Below are positions 26,926 through 35,155 of a stretch of DNA of 64,000 nt, in pieces; position 1 is the first letter of the stretch; every line of letters begins with the position of its first letter. Source of the stretch: an uncultured Holophaga sp. (GTDB lineage: Bacteria > Acidobacteriota > Holophagae > Holophagales > Holophagaceae); NCBI RefSeq assembly GCF_963677305.1, contig NZ_OY781925.1, positions 2,333,501 through 2,397,500 of the forward strand, in the 5' to 3' direction. The notes beneath the pieces are model-generated. The model saw nothing but the letters and a program-made list of their open reading frames with translations. It was not told the origin of the DNA and did not search any database. A program made the position numbers and the translations under genes.

Positions 26926-27623
26926 TCCCCAGCATGGACCTCATGGACGGCCGCCTGGTGCGCCTGCGCCACGGTGACCGCGATCAGGCCACCTACTATG
27001 ATTTCAGCCCGGAGTCCTGGGTGGAGCAGGTGATGGCCGCCGGGGCCACCCGCATCCACCTCGTGGACCTCGACGCCGCCTTCGGCCAGGCCCGCCAGGG
27101 GGCCTTCACCCAGTTTCCCGTGCGTTACCCCTCCGTCCAGTTCCAGCTCGGGGGCGGCCTGCGGGACCGGACCTCCGTGCAGGAAACCCTGGACCTGGGC
27201 TTCGAGCCTGTGGTGGGCACCCTGGCGGTGGAGCAGCCCGCTGCCCTGGAGGGCCTCACGAAGGTCATCGCCGCTCTGGACATGCGCAACCTTCAAGTGG
27301 TGACCCGGGGCTGGCAGAACGCCGCCGAGCGCAGCAACGAGGACATCTTCCAGTCCCTGCTGGCACTCGGCATCGACCGCGCCCTGGTGACCGATGTGGG
27401 TCGCGACGGCACCCTGGAGGGTCCCGGCGTGGAGGCCGTCTCCCGGGTGGCCCGGGCCGGGTTCAAGGTCCAGGCCAGCGGCGGAATGAAGGCCATTGAG
27501 GACTTCGAGCAGCTGAGGGACATCCCCGGCCTTCTGGGGGCCATCAGCGGCAAGGCCCTCATGGAGGGGCACATCTCCCTCGGTGACGAGCGGGTGAAGG
27601 CCGCCCTCAAGGGAGGTGCCTGA
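26916..27623 (+). CDS. hisA: Phosphoribosylformimino-AICAR phosphate isomerase
   Basis: TIM-barrel Amadori isomerase acting before HisHF. 235 residues. It begins MQLIPSMDLMDGRLVRLRHGD, with the catalytic Asp in the first strand; the usual AID reads SMD. HLVDLDAAFGQ, FQLGGGLRD, VTDVGRDGTLEGPG (second catalytic Asp) and QASGGMKAIEDF are conserved. It overlaps hisH upstream and hisF by one base (TGATG). Confidence 0.95.
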   Translation: MQLIPSMDLMDGRLVRLRHGDRDQATYYDFSPESWVEQVMAAGATRIHLVDLDAAFGQARQGAFTQFPVRYPSVQFQLGGGLRDRTSVQETLDLGFEPVVGTLAVEQPAALEGLTKVIAALDMRNLQVVTRGWQNAAERSNEDIFQSLLALGIDRALVTDVGRDGTLEGPGVEAVSRVARAGFKVQASGGMKAIEDFEQLRDIPGLLGAISGKALMEGHISLGDERVKAALKGGA

Positions 27624-28375
27624 TGCCCGCCAAGCGCATCGTGCCCTGCCTGGACGTCAAGGACGGCCGAGTGGTGAAGGGCATCCAGTTCAAGCAGCTA
27701 CGCGACCTGGGCAGCCCCGTGGAGCTGGCCAAGCGCTATGACCGGGAGGGCGCCGACGAGCTGGTCTTCCTCGACATCGCCGCCTCCCTGGAGAAGCGAG
27801 GCACCCGGGAGGCCTGGGTCCGTAGCGTGGCCCACGAGCTGAGCATCCCCTTCACCGTGGGCGGCGGGGTCTCCTCCGTGGAGGATGCCCGCCAGCTCCT
27901 GCGCGCCGGTGCCGATAAGGTCTCGGTGAACACCTCCGCCTCCGATCGCCCCGAGCTGGTCACGGAGCTGGCAGAGGCCTTCGGGCGCCAGTGCGTGGTG
28001 GCCGCCGTGGACGTCAAGCGCGATCCTGAGCTGGGCTGGCGGGTCTACCTCAAGGGCGGCACCCAGCCCACGGAGCGCTCGGCCATCGAGTGGCTCTGGC
28101 AGCTCAACGAGCTGGGCGCCGGTGAGATCCTCCTGACGTCCATGGACCGCGATGGCACCCTCGACGGCTTCGACTGCGAGCTGCTGGCCGAGGCCTCCAA
28201 GCTGCCCATTCCCCTCATCGCCTCCGGGGGCGCGGGCAAGGACCTGCACTTCCTGGAGGCCCTCCAGCATGGTGCCGACGCGGTGCTGGCCGCCACCCTC
28301 TTCCACGAGGGCATCCTGCCCATCCCCACCCTGAAGACCTACCTCGCCCAGCACGGCGTGGTGACGCGGAGTTGA
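27623..28375 (+). CDS. hisF: Imidazole glycerol phosphate synthase, cyclase subunit
   Basis: Condenses PRFAR with ammonia from HisH to give imidazole glycerol phosphate and AICAR. 250 residues of a TIM barrel. Catalytic Asp in RIVPCLDVKDGRVVKG and in LLTSMDRDGTLDGFD; phosphate sites PFTVGGGVSSVEDARQLL and IASGGAGKDLHF. KVSVNTSASDRPELV is also typical. Start overlaps the hisA stop; the stop lies two bases before hisIE. Confidence 0.97.
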   Translation: MPAKRIVPCLDVKDGRVVKGIQFKQLRDLGSPVELAKRYDREGADELVFLDIAASLEKRGTREAWVRSVAHELSIPFTVGGGVSSVEDARQLLRAGADKVSVNTSASDRPELVTELAEAFGRQCVVAAVDVKRDPELGWRVYLKGGTQPTERSAIEWLWQLNELGAGEILLTSMDRDGTLDGFDCELLAEASKLPIPLIASGGAGKDLHFLEALQHGADAVLAATLFHEGILPIPTLKTYLAQHGVVTRS

Positions 28376-28377
28376 CC

Positions 28378-29004
28378 ATGGACCTCACGACCCTCAAGTT
28401 CGACGAGCAAGGCCTCATCCCCGGCATCGTGCAGGATCTCTACGGCGAGGTCCGCATGATGGCCTGGCTGAACCGTGAGGCCCTGGAGAAGACCCTGGCC
28501 ACCGGTTACGCCACCTTCTGGAGCCGCTCCCGCAAGGCCCTCTGGACCAAGGGGGAAACCAGCGGCAACCGCCTCAAGGTGGTGCAGATCCGCCCCGACT
28601 GCGACCGCGACACCCTTCTGATCCTGGCCGATCCCGAGGGACCCAGCTGTCACAATGGCACCTCCAGCTGCTTTGACGGCCCCGAACCCTGGCCCACCAC
28701 CCTGCCCTGGCTGGGCCGCCTGGAGACTCTGCTCAAGGATCGCAAGGCCCACGCCGACGCCGAGGGCAGCTACACCCAGAAGCTCTTCGCCCGGGGTGTG
28801 GACCGCATCGGCAAGAAGGTGGTGGAGGAAGCGGGCGAGGTGGTCATCGCCGCCAAGAACGACGACCGCGAGGAGTTCCTGGGCGAGGCCGCCGATCTCA
28901 TCTTCCACCTGGACCTCCTGCTCCTGAACTACGGTGCCAGCCTCAATGAGGCCATCGAGGTGCTGCACAAGCGCCACGCCAAGGCCACGGGAGGGCAGTC
29001 CTGA
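28378..29004 (+). CDS. hisIE: Phosphoribosyl-AMP cyclohydrolase / phosphoribosyl-ATP pyrophosphatase
   Basis: Bifunctional enzyme for steps two and three. 208 residues. The HisI half (1-105) has VRMMAWLNREALEKTLATG, FWSRSRKALWTKGETSGN, the metal segment RPDCDRDTLLILAD and GPSCHNGTSSCF. The HisE half (about 112-205) has LETLLKDRKA, SYTQKLFARGVDRIGKKVVEEAGEVVIAAKN and the metal-binding EAADLIFHLDLLL. The ATG at 28378 is preferred over a TTG overlapping the hisF stop. Its stop overlaps hisZ (TGATG). Confidence 0.96.
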   Translation: MDLTTLKFDEQGLIPGIVQDLYGEVRMMAWLNREALEKTLATGYATFWSRSRKALWTKGETSGNRLKVVQIRPDCDRDTLLILADPEGPSCHNGTSSCFDGPEPWPTTLPWLGRLETLLKDRKAHADAEGSYTQKLFARGVDRIGKKVVEEAGEVVIAAKNDDREEFLGEAADLIFHLDLLLLNYGASLNEAIEVLHKRHAKATGGQS

Positions 29005-29963
29005 TGGCCGTCCGCACCCCCCACTATCCCGATCTCCTCTTCCGGGCCGCCGGGCGCCTGCGCCGCTGGGAGACCGCCCTCATGGGGCTCCTGGAGCAGG
29101 CGGGCTGCCGCGAGATGCACCCCTCCCTGGTGATGCGCGAGGGGGTGCCCCAGGACGCCGTGCGCTTCTTCGATGGCGATGACCTGGTGGCCCTGCGTTG
29201 GGACTTCACGGTCAGCCTCGCGGGGGTCCTGACCCGCCGTTTCCCTGAACCGCCGGGCAAGGTCTCCTACGGAGGGGCCGTCTTCCGCAAGCCCCTCCAG
29301 CCCTGGGAGGCCGTGGAGCGCTTCGAGGTGGGCTGTGAGTTCATCCAGGAGGACGCCGACGCCAGCAGCGACCTGGAGCTGGCCCGCCTGCTCATGGCGG
29401 TGCCCGGGGCCATCGGCCTCAAGCGGGCCATCCTGCACCTGGGGAACGCCGCCCTGGTGCGCCGCCCTCTGGAGGCCGAGCAGCTCAGCGCCGAACAGGC
29501 CACCGCCGTGGTCTCGGCCCTCTCCCGCCGGGCTCCCCATCGCGTCCGCCAGGCCCTCGAGGGCCACCCCGCCGCCGAGCGCCTCACCGCCCACGCCGAG
29601 GCCCTGGTGGCCGAGCTGGGTGACGCCGGGGTCCTCAAGGCCCTGGACCGCAGCCCCTACGCCGACCTTCTGAAGCTTGACCGGGCCCGCATGGAGGAGA
29701 CCTACGCCGCCCTGCTGCCCATCCTCCCTGAAAGCATGGAGCTGCGGCTGGACCTGGCCGATGTGGAGGGCCTGGACTTCTACACCGGACCCACCCTGCG
29801 CCTCTGGGCCCCCGGCGCCCAGCAGGAGCTGGCCTCGGGCGGCCGCTACGACGGCCTCTACCCCGAACTGGGCAAGCCCTGGCAGGCCGCGGGCTTCTGC
29901 GTGCGGCTCTCCCGAGTCCTGGACCTGGCCGAAACCCGGCCCGACCTCTTCGAGCAGCCATGA
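29004..29963 (+). CDS. hisZ: ATP phosphoribosyltransferase regulatory subunit
   Basis: A HisRS-like paralogue, needed for activity and histidine feedback of short-form HisG. 319 residues. Class II synthetase-like blocks are kept (HPSLVMREGVPQDAVRFFDGDDLVALRWDFTVSLAGVL and ASGGRYDGLYPELG, in parts), while the catalytic arginine motifs for tRNA charging and the anticodon domain are absent. A HisRS of its own is not in the window. It overlaps hisG by four bases, matching its role as partner. Confidence 0.92.
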   Translation: MAVRTPHYPDLLFRAAGRLRRWETALMGLLEQAGCREMHPSLVMREGVPQDAVRFFDGDDLVALRWDFTVSLAGVLTRRFPEPPGKVSYGGAVFRKPLQPWEAVERFEVGCEFIQEDADASSDLELARLLMAVPGAIGLKRAILHLGNAALVRRPLEAEQLSAEQATAVVSALSRRAPHRVRQALEGHPAAERLTAHAEALVAELGDAGVLKALDRSPYADLLKLDRARMEETYAALLPILPESMELRLDLADVEGLDFYTGPTLRLWAPGAQQELASGGRYDGLYPELGKPWQAAGFCVRLSRVLDLAETRPDLFEQP

Positions 29964-30601
29964 GCATCCTGATCGCCTACCCCAAGGGTCGCCTCGGCGA
30001 CGAACTGATGAAGCTCCTGGAGGGCACCCCCCTGGCCCTGGATGCCGCAGCCATGAAGTCCCGGGTGCTGCGCATCCCCACCGCCACCCCCGAGGTCCAG
30101 GCCCTGCTCCTCAAAGGCAGCGACCTGCCCCGCTACGTGGCCGGGGGCGTGGCCGCCCTGGGCATCGTGGGCTCGGACACCCTGGACGAGCTGGACATGG
30201 ACCTGCTCGAACTGGCGGATCTGGAGTTCGGCGCCTGCCGCATGAGCCTCTGCGTTCCCCAGGGCACCACCCTGGAGGAGCTGCGCAACCGCCCCCACCT
30301 GCGCCTGGCCACCAAATTCCTGCGCTCCACCGAGACCTGGCTGGCCAAGGAGGGCCTCACCGCCGAGCTGGTGCCCCTCAGCAGCAGCGTCGAGCTGGCC
30401 CCCCTCCTGGGCCTGGCCGATGGCATCGTGGACCTGGTCCAGACGGGCAGCACCCTCAAGGCCCACGGCCTGGTGGAGATCGCCACCCTCGGCCGCACCT
30501 CCGCCCGCCTCGTGGCCGCCCGGGGCGCCTACCTGAGCGAGCCCCAGCGCATCAAGCCCCTGGCCGAGATCCTCATCAAGGCCTTGAAGCACAAGGACTG
30601 A
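29960..30601 (+). CDS. hisG: ATP phosphoribosyltransferase, short form
   Basis: First committed step: ATP plus PRPP to phosphoribosyl-ATP. 213 residues, the HisG_S form without the C-terminal ACT-like domain, which is why HisZ is required. Conserved: IAYPKGRLGDELMKLLEG, GIVGSDTLDELDMDLLEL, RLATKFLRSTETWLAKEG and the PRPP loop GIVDLVQTGSTLKAHGL. It is the last gene of the operon, an unusual place for the pathway's first enzyme. Two hairpins follow directly. Confidence 0.96.
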   Translation: MSILIAYPKGRLGDELMKLLEGTPLALDAAAMKSRVLRIPTATPEVQALLLKGSDLPRYVAGGVAALGIVGSDTLDELDMDLLELADLEFGACRMSLCVPQGTTLEELRNRPHLRLATKFLRSTETWLAKEGLTAELVPLSSSVELAPLLGLADGIVDLVQTGSTLKAHGLVEIATLGRTSARLVAARGAYLSEPQRIKPLAEILIKALKHKD

Positions 30602-30602
30602 C

Positions 30603-30635
30603 CCAGCGAAACCCCGCTTCGCAGGGTTTCGCTGG
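30603..30635 (+). terminator. 12-bp hairpin after hisG
   Basis: Arms 30603-30614 and 30624-30635 are perfectly complementary around a 9-base loop. It begins two bases after the hisG stop and probably ends or stabilises the his messenger. No T-run follows directly. Confidence 0.65.
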
Positions 30636-30637
30636 AA

Positions 30638-30674
30638 AGGGCCGGTCCGCTTGTATGGGCCGGCCCTCTCCTTA
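30638..30674 (+). terminator. Second hairpin with T-rich tail after hisG
   Basis: AGGGCCGG (30638-30645) pairs with CCGGCCCT (30660-30667) across a 14-base loop. A pyrimidine-rich tail, tctccttatctatt, follows. It lies between the convergent hisG and TSCPD genes and is a plausible intrinsic terminator for the his operon. Confidence 0.6.
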
Positions 30675-30675
30675 T

Positions 30676-30927
30676 CTATTGGGCCTGGATGGCCTCCAGG
30701 GCGCGGCAGAGCTGATCGGGGCAGGAGGTGCCCTTGCCGCCGCAGTCGATACCCTTCAGCCGCTCGATGACCTCGGACATCTTCATGCCCTTCACCAGGC
30801 TGGAGACGCCGATGGCGTTCCCGGGACAGCCACCGACGAAGCGGAGCTCACGGACCACATCCTCATCGATGCGGATCAGGACTTGCTTGGCACAGACCCC
30901 CTGGGGGGTGAAGGAATAGTCTTTCAT
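30676..30927 (-). CDS. TSCPD domain protein (TIGR03905 family)
   Basis: 83 residues. The name-giving motif is present as GKGTSCPDQLCRALEAI near the C-terminus, with a further Cys pair in FVGGCPGN and GIDCGGK and an N-terminal VCAKQVLIRIDED. The same domain occurs at the end of some class II ribonucleotide reductases, where cysteines bind metal; the free-standing protein has no firm function. It converges with hisG. Confidence 0.9.
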   Translation of the reverse strand: MKDYSFTPQGVCAKQVLIRIDEDVVRELRFVGGCPGNAIGVSSLVKGMKMSEVIERLKGIDCGGKGTSCPDQLCRALEAIQAQ

Positions 30928-31039
30928 GGGGACTCAGAACTCCGGATGGGGCCCTCTGGCGGGCCGGGTACCAGGTTCATTCTAACGGCACTGGGAAGGA
31001 CACCCACCCGGACCCAGGCGGGGATCTTCAGTGCGTCCA

Positions 31040-31057
31040 GATTTTAGTAATAAAATC
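31040..31057. promoter_or_regulatory. Inverted repeat GATTTTA-N4-TAAAATC
   Basis: A perfect 7-bp AT-rich palindrome with a 4-base spacer, 76 bases before the peptide transporter start, in an otherwise GC-rich gap. It looks like an operator or UP-type element. A second palindrome, CTGTGA-cgcc-TCACAG, lies at 31079-31094. No regulator can be named. Confidence 0.45.
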
Positions 31058-31132
31058 CAAAGGACTTCCGTTGCAGCCCTGTGACGCCTCACAGCCCCCC
31101 TGCTGCCAGAATGGCTTTTTTCAAGGTCACCC

Positions 31133-32617
31133 ATGTCCGAGCAGAGCGGCCCCCTGGGCTTTCCCCGGTCCTTCTGGACCGTCAATGTCATGGAGCTCTT
31201 CGAGCGGGCCGCCTACTACGGTCTGAACTCGGTGCTGGCCGTGTATCTCACCGGCTCGGTGGCCTCGGGGGGCCTGGGCTTCGGGGAGCAGAGTGTGGGC
31301 TTCCTCCAGAGCCTGGTCTACGCCTGCAACTACGTCCTGCCCATCCTGGGGGGCGCCCTGGCGGATCGCTACGGCTACCGCCGCATGCTCCTCTTGGCCT
31401 TTTCGGTGATGACCGTGGGCTACTTCGCCGCCGGGCACAGCTCCACCTACGCCGTGGTCTTCCTGGCGCTGCTCTTCATGGCGGCGGGCGGTGGGCTCTT
31501 CAAGCCCATCGTCTCAGGCACCATCGCCCGCACCACCACCGACGCGAACTCGGCCATGGGCTTCGGGATCTACTACATGATGATCAACATCGGGGCCTTC
31601 CTGGCGCCCCTGGTGGTGAGCTGGCTCAAGGGCTTCTCATGGCAGATGGTCTTTACCGCCTCGGCTTTCTACTGCTTCCTGATGCTCCTGCCCACGGTCT
31701 TCATCTTCCGGGATCCTCCCCTTCCCGAGAACACCAAGCGGCTCCGGGAGGTGCTCGGGGGGGCCGTGGAGGTCCTTGCCGACTCCCGCTTCATGCTGAT
31801 GGTGGTGGTCTACTCCGGCTTCTGGATCCTCTACTTCCAGACCTTCGGCACCATCCTCTGGTATCTCCGGGACTTCGTGGACAAGACCCCGGTGAACGCC
31901 TTCATGAACGGACTCCTGGGACACACCGGGCTGCACTTCAGCTTTGACGCCGAGCACGTCACCGTCATCAACGGCGGCATCATCATCCTGTTGCAGGTGC
32001 TGGTGAGCCGCCTGGTCAAGAACCGCCCCGCCCTGCCCACCATGATCACGGGCATGGTCTTCGGGGCCCTGGGCTTCTGCCTCCTGGCCAGCTCCCAGAA
32101 CGGCTGGGTCTTCGTGGCGGGCATCGCCGTCTTCACCCTGGGTGAGATGACCGCGCACCCCAAGTACTACAGCTTCGTGGGCCTCATCGCCCCAGAGGCC
32201 CGCAAGGCCCTCTACATGGGCTACTCCTTCCTCTACGGGGTCTTCGGTGCCCTGCTGGGCTCCAGCCTGGGGGCCTTCCTCTATGCCCGGCACCTGAAGC
32301 CCTACGCCGGCCTGGCCATGGCTCCAGGTGCCGCCCGCCGATTCTGGGTCCTCTTCGCCGTCTTCGATCTCCTGGCTGCCGCCGGACTCTGGCTCTTCGC
32401 CCGCTACTACGGGAAGGACACGGAGGGCACCCGCAAGGGGGCGCGCCGCTGGATGATCGCTGTCTATGTCCTCATCCTGGCCCTGGGCATCGGCTTCGCC
32501 ACCACGGCCCTGCGAAGCACCCCGGCGGACTTCCGCACCCTGATCCAGTCCCTCATCTTCCTGGCCATGGGCGGCGGTGGGCTGGTGGTGACCCTGCGCA
32601 GTCGGCGGAGGGATTGA
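31133..32617 (+). CDS. POT-family proton-coupled peptide transporter
   Basis: A 494-residue major-facilitator protein with about 12-14 helices. The signature near the N-terminus, NVMELFERAAYYG, corresponds to the POT motif ExxERxxYYG that couples protons to di- and tripeptide uptake. ALADRYGYRRMLLL is the inter-helix 2-3 loop, and FGIYYMMINIGAFLAPLV is the PTR2-type signature. The second half has WILYFQTFGTILWYL and GEMTAHPKYYSFVG. AAGGT precedes the ATG. Stand-alone gene with its own palindromes upstream. Confidence 0.9.
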   Translation: MSEQSGPLGFPRSFWTVNVMELFERAAYYGLNSVLAVYLTGSVASGGLGFGEQSVGFLQSLVYACNYVLPILGGALADRYGYRRMLLLAFSVMTVGYFAAGHSSTYAVVFLALLFMAAGGGLFKPIVSGTIARTTTDANSAMGFGIYYMMINIGAFLAPLVVSWLKGFSWQMVFTASAFYCFLMLLPTVFIFRDPPLPENTKRLREVLGGAVEVLADSRFMLMVVVYSGFWILYFQTFGTILWYLRDFVDKTPVNAFMNGLLGHTGLHFSFDAEHVTVINGGIIILLQVLVSRLVKNRPALPTMITGMVFGALGFCLLASSQNGWVFVAGIAVFTLGEMTAHPKYYSFVGLIAPEARKALYMGYSFLYGVFGALLGSSLGAFLYARHLKPYAGLAMAPGAARRFWVLFAVFDLLAAAGLWLFARYYGKDTEGTRKGARRWMIAVYVLILALGIGFATTALRSTPADFRTLIQSLIFLAMGGGGLVVTLRSRRRD

Positions 32618-32689
32618 CCCATCGGGGCCCCAAAAACCAGGGGGGGCGGAATCGCCCGCTCCTGCTAACATAAAGGGTTCGGAGTGTTC

Positions 32690-33043
32690 ATGAGTGGATT
32701 CCTGATTACCCTGCAAGTGATCGTGACCGTCATCCTGATCGGCGTCATCCTCCTCCAGCCCGGCTCCAAGGGCGGGGGCCTGGGGGCGGCCTTCGGGGGC
32801 GGTGGCGCCAACAGTGCCTTCGGCGCTCGCGGTGCTGCACCTTTCCTCGCCAAAGCCACCTACTGGGTCGCCGGGGCCTTCCTGGTCATGTCACTGCTCA
32901 TCGAGGTCAACATTGTCAAGGACAACCGCTCGGTCCTGGACAAGAAGGGCGTGACCCAGAGCGCCCCGGCGACTCCGGCTCCCGCTCCCGCTCCCCAGGC
33001 CCCTCAGGCCCCCGCCCAGAATCCCGCCCCTGCACAGAAGTAG
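32690..33043 (+). CDS. secG: Protein-export membrane protein SecG
   Basis: Small subunit of the SecYEG translocon. 117 residues with two membrane helices: FLITLQVIVTVILIGVILLQ at the N-terminus, then the conserved PGSKGGGLGAAFGGGGANSAFGARGA loop (given here in overlapping parts) and a second helix around 62-80. The last 30 residues are a Pro/Ala tail, common in this family. GGAG at 32681-32684 lies five bases before the ATG; a GTG two codons upstream is disfavoured. Confidence 0.95.
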   Translation: MSGFLITLQVIVTVILIGVILLQPGSKGGGLGAAFGGGGANSAFGARGAAPFLAKATYWVAGAFLVMSLLIEVNIVKDNRSVLDKKGVTQSAPATPAPAPAPQAPQAPAQNPAPAQK

Positions 33044-33085
33044 TGCTTGACAGGATCCGGAAGCCCTGAGAGACTATTATTTCCG

Positions 33086-33171
33086 GCCCGCGTGGTGAAA
33101 TTGGTAGACACGCTATCTTGAGGGGGTAGTGGCCACAAGCCGTAGCAGTTCGAGTCTGCTCGCGGGCACCA
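33086..33171 (+). tRNA. tRNA-Leu (anticodon GAG)
   Basis: 86 bases including an encoded CCA. The acceptor stem pairs GCCCGCG with CGCGGGC. The D-arm contains AATTGGTAGACACGC, the anticodon stem CTATC/GGTAG encloses loop TTGAGGG (anticodon GAG, reading CUU/CUC), and a long type II variable arm precedes GCAGTTCGAGTCTGC (T-arm). A TATTAT lies five bases upstream and a TTGACA at 33047-33052; the spacing is long, so the promoter is only tentative. Confidence 0.97.
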
Positions 33172-33172
33172 T

Positions 33173-33203
33173 AAAGCAGCGACCTTTGGGTCGCTGCTTT
33201 TTT
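33173..33203 (+). terminator. Intrinsic terminator after tRNA-Leu
   Basis: A perfect 12-bp stem (33173-33184 with 33189-33200), a 4-base loop TTTG and a run of six T that begins inside the stem. It starts two bases after the tRNA. Confidence 0.92.
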
Positions 33204-33223
33204 CGTTCAGGTGGAAGAACCCC

Positions 33224-34249
33224 ATGAGCCTCACCCAGGACGCCCCCCAGCTCCTCGCCCCCATCGCCCCCTGGTTCGAGACCGTGCGCCGGGAGCTGCC
33301 CTGGCGCGCCGCAGACCTCGACAGCCTCCACCCTGATCCCTACGCGGTGCTGGTCTCGGAGCTCATGCTCCAGCAGACTCAGGTGGCCACGGTCATCCCC
33401 TACTACCAGCGCTGGATGGAAGAGCTGCCCGACGTGGCCGCCCTGGCCCTTGTCGGAGAGGACCGGCTCCACAAGCTCTGGGAGGGCCTGGGCTACTACC
33501 GCCGCGCCCGCTTCCTCCAGGCCGCAGGGCTTGCCATCCATGAGCGGGGCTGGCCCCGGGATCTGGAGGGACTGCTGGCCCTGCCGGGACTGGGGCCCTA
33601 CACCGCCGCCGCCCTGGCCTCCATCGCCTTCCAACGCCCGGAACCCGCCCTGGATGGCAACGCCTTCCGGGTGCTGGCCCGGCTGCTGGGTCTCGAAGGA
33701 GATCCCAGACCCAGGGCCCCCGAGCTCCGGGACTGGCTCCGTCCCGCTCTCAGGGCCCATGGTCCCTCCCGCATGACCCAGGCCATCATGGAGCTGGGGG
33801 CCACCTGCTGCTCCCGGAAGGCCCAGTGCAGGGCCTGCCCTCTGCTGGGGTCCTGCCGCGCCCAGGCCCTGGGGCTCCAGGAGCGCATCCCTGCCCCCGT
33901 GGCCAGGGCCAAGGTCCGGGAGCTGGACCTGAGCCCCTTGGCCCTTGAAGCCGGAGGCCACTTCCTGGTGGTACGCCCCTCGGGCCGGGGACTCCTGGCC
34001 GGGCTCTGGAGCTGGCCCCTCCTGGATGCTGACGAAGTGTTGCCCTCCGGATTCAAAGCCTCCAGCGCCCCTGAGCCCTGGACCCAGGTCTACACCCACC
34101 GCCGGGAGCGGGTCAGCCCCCGGGTCGGCAGTCTCGATGCCCCCTTCCCCACTGGAGAAGGCCGCTGCTGGGTGAGCGCCGAAGAGCTCCGGGACCTCCC
34201 CATGGGCAGCCGGGACCAGCGGATCAGGTCCTGGCTCCTGGACGAATAG
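33224..34249 (+). CDS. mutY: A/G-specific adenine glycosylase MutY
   Basis: Removes adenine mispaired with 8-oxoguanine. 341 residues. The helix-hairpin-helix segment is LPGLGPYTAAALASIAF. Catalytic Glu is in ELMLQQTQV and Asp in ALDGNAFRVLAR. The [4Fe-4S] cysteines are in TCCSRKAQCRACPLLGSC. The C-terminal NUDIX-like recognition domain (from about 225) includes GLLAGLWSWPLL. Only 20 bases separate it from the tRNA terminator, so a promoter must overlap the terminator or read-through occurs. Confidence 0.95.
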   Translation: MSLTQDAPQLLAPIAPWFETVRRELPWRAADLDSLHPDPYAVLVSELMLQQTQVATVIPYYQRWMEELPDVAALALVGEDRLHKLWEGLGYYRRARFLQAAGLAIHERGWPRDLEGLLALPGLGPYTAAALASIAFQRPEPALDGNAFRVLARLLGLEGDPRPRAPELRDWLRPALRAHGPSRMTQAIMELGATCCSRKAQCRACPLLGSCRAQALGLQERIPAPVARAKVRELDLSPLALEAGGHFLVVRPSGRGLLAGLWSWPLLDADEVLPSGFKASSAPEPWTQVYTHRRERVSPRVGSLDAPFPTGEGRCWVSAEELRDLPMGSRDQRIRSWLLDE

Positions 34250-34260
34250 GGGATTCCCCC

Positions 34261-35142
34261 TCAGGCCCCGCGCAGGGCCCCCAGGGCCATGTCCAGGAAG
34301 GCGCGGGCGGCGGGGGAGAGGGAAAGGCCCTCCTGCCAGGCCAGCACGATCCTCCAGCGGAGCTGGGGGTCCTCCACTGGGATGGCCCGGAGCGGGGCGG
34401 CGATATCCCGGCAGATCAGGCGGGGGAGGAAGGCCACCCCCAGCCCGGCGGCCACCAGGGCCCTCAGGAAGTCCGGCTGGCCGCTGTGGGCGGCGACGCG
34501 CGGGCTGAAGCCGGCCCGGGCGCAGGCTTCCAGAATGCCGGGGTTCAGCGCGAAGCCCTCCTCGAAGAGGATAAAGGGGCTCTCCGCCAGCTCGGCCAGT
34601 CGCAGGCTCTCCCGCCCCGCAAGCGGGTGTCTCTCGGGTAGCAAGGCCATCAGGGGCTCGTCGTAGATCGGCTCCCAGAGGAGGTCCGCAGGCAGGGGTT
34701 GCATGCAGAGGGCCAGATCCAGGGTCCCCTCCCGGAGGGCCTCCTGAAGGTGGAGGGCCCCGCGCTCCAGGAGTTCGAGTTCAACACCGGGGTAGCGCAG
34801 ACGGTAGCCCGCCAGGAGCCGGGCGAAGTCCACACTGCTCCCCAGGCGGGTGAGCCCCAGGCGCAGGCGCCCCGTGCGAAGCCCCGCCAAATCACTGAGA
34901 TCGTTCCGGAGGCCCTCCTGTTCTCCCAGCATGGCCAGGGCGCGCCGGAAGACACAGTCACCGGCCTCCGTGGGCCGGATCCGGCGCCCGCCCCGGTCCA
35001 GGAGCTGAAGGCCCAGTTCATCCTCCAGCTGCCGGACCGCCTTGCTGACGGTGGGCTGGGTGGCGAAGACCACCTTGGCCGCCTCGGAGAAGCTGCCGCT
35101 CCTCACCACTTCCACAAAGGCCCTCAGCGAGCGCAGATCCAA
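34261..35142 (-). CDS. LysR-family regulator, probably of lrgAB
   Basis: 293 residues. The N-terminal winged helix-turn-helix is DLRSLRAFVEVVRSGSFSEAAKVVFATQPTVSKAVRQLE (in parts), then a periplasmic-binding-protein-like effector domain (about 92-290). The frame stays open upstream, but a TTG at 35142 preceded by GAGGGGGAGGGA gives the standard N-terminus and is preferred. It lies 13 bases behind lrgB on the same strand, so it probably controls that operon as CidR does for cidAB in Gram-positives. A palindrome with a LysR-type T-N11-A core lies before lrgA. Confidence 0.92.
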   Translation of the reverse strand: MDLRSLRAFVEVVRSGSFSEAAKVVFATQPTVSKAVRQLEDELGLQLLDRGGRRIRPTEAGDCVFRRALAMLGEQEGLRNDLSDLAGLRTGRLRLGLTRLGSSVDFARLLAGYRLRYPGVELELLERGALHLQEALREGTLDLALCMQPLPADLLWEPIYDEPLMALLPERHPLAGRESLRLAELAESPFILFEEGFALNPGILEACARAGFSPRVAAHSGQPDFLRALVAAGLGVAFLPRLICRDIAAPLRAIPVEDPQLRWRIVLAWQEGLSLSPAARAFLDMALGALRGA

Positions 35143-35155
35143 GAGTCCCTCCCCC

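Noticed and set aside
30603..30674. A small RNA between hisG and the TSCPD gene
   Set aside because: Two adjacent hairpins are better explained as terminators of convergent genes; no promoter is seen between them.
31079..31094. A true Crp site
   Set aside because: The half-sites TGTGA/TCACA match, but the spacer is four bases, not six; reported only as a palindrome.
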